Below the pieces are notes generated by a model. It did no database searches, had not been told where the DNA came from, and worked only from the letters and a program-made list of their open reading frames with translations. From Campylobacterota bacterium (GTDB taxonomy: Bacteria; Campylobacterota; Campylobacteria; Campylobacterales; Sulfurovaceae): a stretch of 6,881 bases of DNA. The stretch spans positions 1 to 6,881 of the forward strand of contig DRQB01000007.1 in NCBI GenBank assembly GCA_011330645.1, written 5' to 3'. This document shows, one piece after another, positions 6,455 through 6,881 of this stretch (the first letter of the stretch is position 1; each line of letters starts with the position of its first letter). A program made the translations under genes and the position numbers.

Positions 6455-6467
6455 CATATAGCTGTGA
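6452..6467. promoter_or_regulatory. Small palindrome TCACA-N6-TGTGA in the dam promoter region
   Basis: TCACA (6452-6456) and TGTGA (6463-6467) are reverse complements around TATAGC. The arms are those of a CRP-type site but in the opposite order (CRP sites read TGTGA-N6-TCACA), so a CRP-family assignment is not warranted. It occupies the place of a -35 box relative to the putative -10 at 6475. Arms of five bases can arise by chance. Confidence 0.25.
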
Positions 6468-6472
6468 TTTAG

Positions 6473-6497
6473 GATATAGTTTTAAAAATTAAGGGTG
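6473..6497 (+). promoter_or_regulatory. Putative -10 box and ribosome binding site of dam
   Basis: GATATAGT contains TATAGT at 6475-6480, five of six matches to TATAAT, with T-rich DNA upstream as in epsilonproteobacterial promoters and no well-placed -35. The transcript would start about 6487. AAGGGTG at 6491-6497 is a good Shine-Dalgarno sequence for the ATG at 6502, and it favours that start over the out-of-frame ATG at 6498. The consensus-like TTGACA at 6440-6445 is 29 bases from TATAGT; at 17 bases it would pair only with the weak TGTGAT. Confidence 0.4.
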
Positions 6498-6501
6498 ATG
6501 C

Positions 6502-6881
6502 ATGACAAAGAAAATCGAAAATATAGATTTAAAAAAAGCACAACCTTTTATCAAATGGGTAGGTGGTAAGCGAGGTTTGCTTTCACAGATTATTCCATTA
6601 CTTCCTAAAACATTTAATAACTATTTTGAACCATTTGTAGGTGGTGGGGCACTCTTCTTTGAATTGTATGCCCAAGGTAAACTGAACGGAAAAAATGTCT
6701 ATCTTTTTGATATAAATGCAGAACTAATTAATGCCTATACTATGGTAAAAGAAAATCCTTTTGAGCTCATCAAAAAATTACACGTATTCAAAAAGAAACA
6801 CTCGAAAGAATACTATTACGAAGTGCGTGCTTGGGATAGAGACGAAAATTTTTTAGAAATTAGTGCTTTAGAACGTGCGGC
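6502..6881 (+). CDS. dam: DNA adenine methyltransferase, Dam/DpnII type (D12 class), 3' end cut by window
   Basis: The first 126 codons of a SAM-dependent N6-adenine DNA methyltransferase are present. PFIKWVGGKRGLL at 15-27 is motif X, as in Dam, DpnM and MboI methylases. YFEPFVGGGALFFEL at 41-55 is the SAM-binding motif I (FxGxG form). LFDINAELINAY at 68-79 supplies the acidic residue that contacts SAM, and LEISALERA begins the next conserved stretch. The order X then I is that of the alpha group. The catalytic DPPY motif and the target-recognition part lie beyond the window, so activity and specificity cannot be confirmed; GATC is the usual target of close relatives. It reads divergently from fic with a 220-bp regulatory gap. 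It may be a solitary methylase or the first gene of a DpnII/MboI-like restriction system whose nuclease would be downstream. Confidence 0.92.
   Translation, partial: MTKKIENIDLKKAQPFIKWVGGKRGLLSQIIPLLPKTFNNYFEPFVGGGALFFELYAQGKLNGKNVYLFDINAELINAYTMVKENPFELIKKLHVFKKKHSKEYYYEVRAWDRDENFLEISALERA

Noticed and set aside
6498..6500. ATG at 6498 as the methylase start
   Set aside because: It is in a different frame from the conserved PFIKWVGGKR motif and lies too close to the AAGGGTG ribosome binding site.

Overview
The window looks like the chromosome of an epsilonproteobacterium (Campylobacterota), probably of the Sulfurovum/Sulfurimonas kind. The DNA is AT-rich with dense, lysine-rich reading frames. 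From memory, the gene order L31 - RsmI - TrmH-family rRNA methylase - membrane protein - AlaC-type aminotransferase - homoserine dehydrogenase also occurs in Campylobacter jejuni and relatives. The genus is inference; no rRNA or other strong marker lies in the window.

Bases 1-5140 hold a housekeeping gene train on the + strand: the 3' end of rpmE (ribosomal protein L31), a short GC-rich hairpin, rsmI (2'-O-methylation of C1402 in 16S rRNA), rlmB (2'-O-methylation of 23S rRNA), a RodZ-like single-span membrane protein of unknown function, alaC (PLP aminotransferase) and hom (homoserine dehydrogenase with an ACT domain). Spacing is tight: rlmB and the membrane protein overlap by 14 bp, and alaC and hom by 8 bp. 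The set joins ribosome maturation to amino-acid synthesis. rlmB has no Shine-Dalgarno sequence, but a -10-like box sits directly before its ATG, which suggests a second, possibly leaderless, promoter.

Bases 5118-6881 look accessory. A Fic-domain protein (probable AMP transferase of the class with an N-terminal inhibitory helix) lies on the - strand. Its last seven codons run antisense into the end of hom. Divergent from it is a Dam/DpnII-type adenine methyltransferase, cut by the window end before its catalytic motif. The 220-bp region between them is rich in symmetric sites. A 15-bp perfect inverted repeat plus a third half-site covers a good sigma70-like promoter for fic, which places the transcript start at or next to the ATG. 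An unrelated 11-bp perfect inverted repeat and a small palindrome lie over the promoter region of the methylase gene. Both genes therefore look controlled by repressor-type proteins.

GATC, the usual target of this methylase family, is very rare here: I count 4 sites in 6.9 kb, while GTAC, of identical composition, occurs more than 20 times. This fits past or present selection by GATC-specific restriction. I see no tRNA, rRNA, CRISPR array or complete mobile element.
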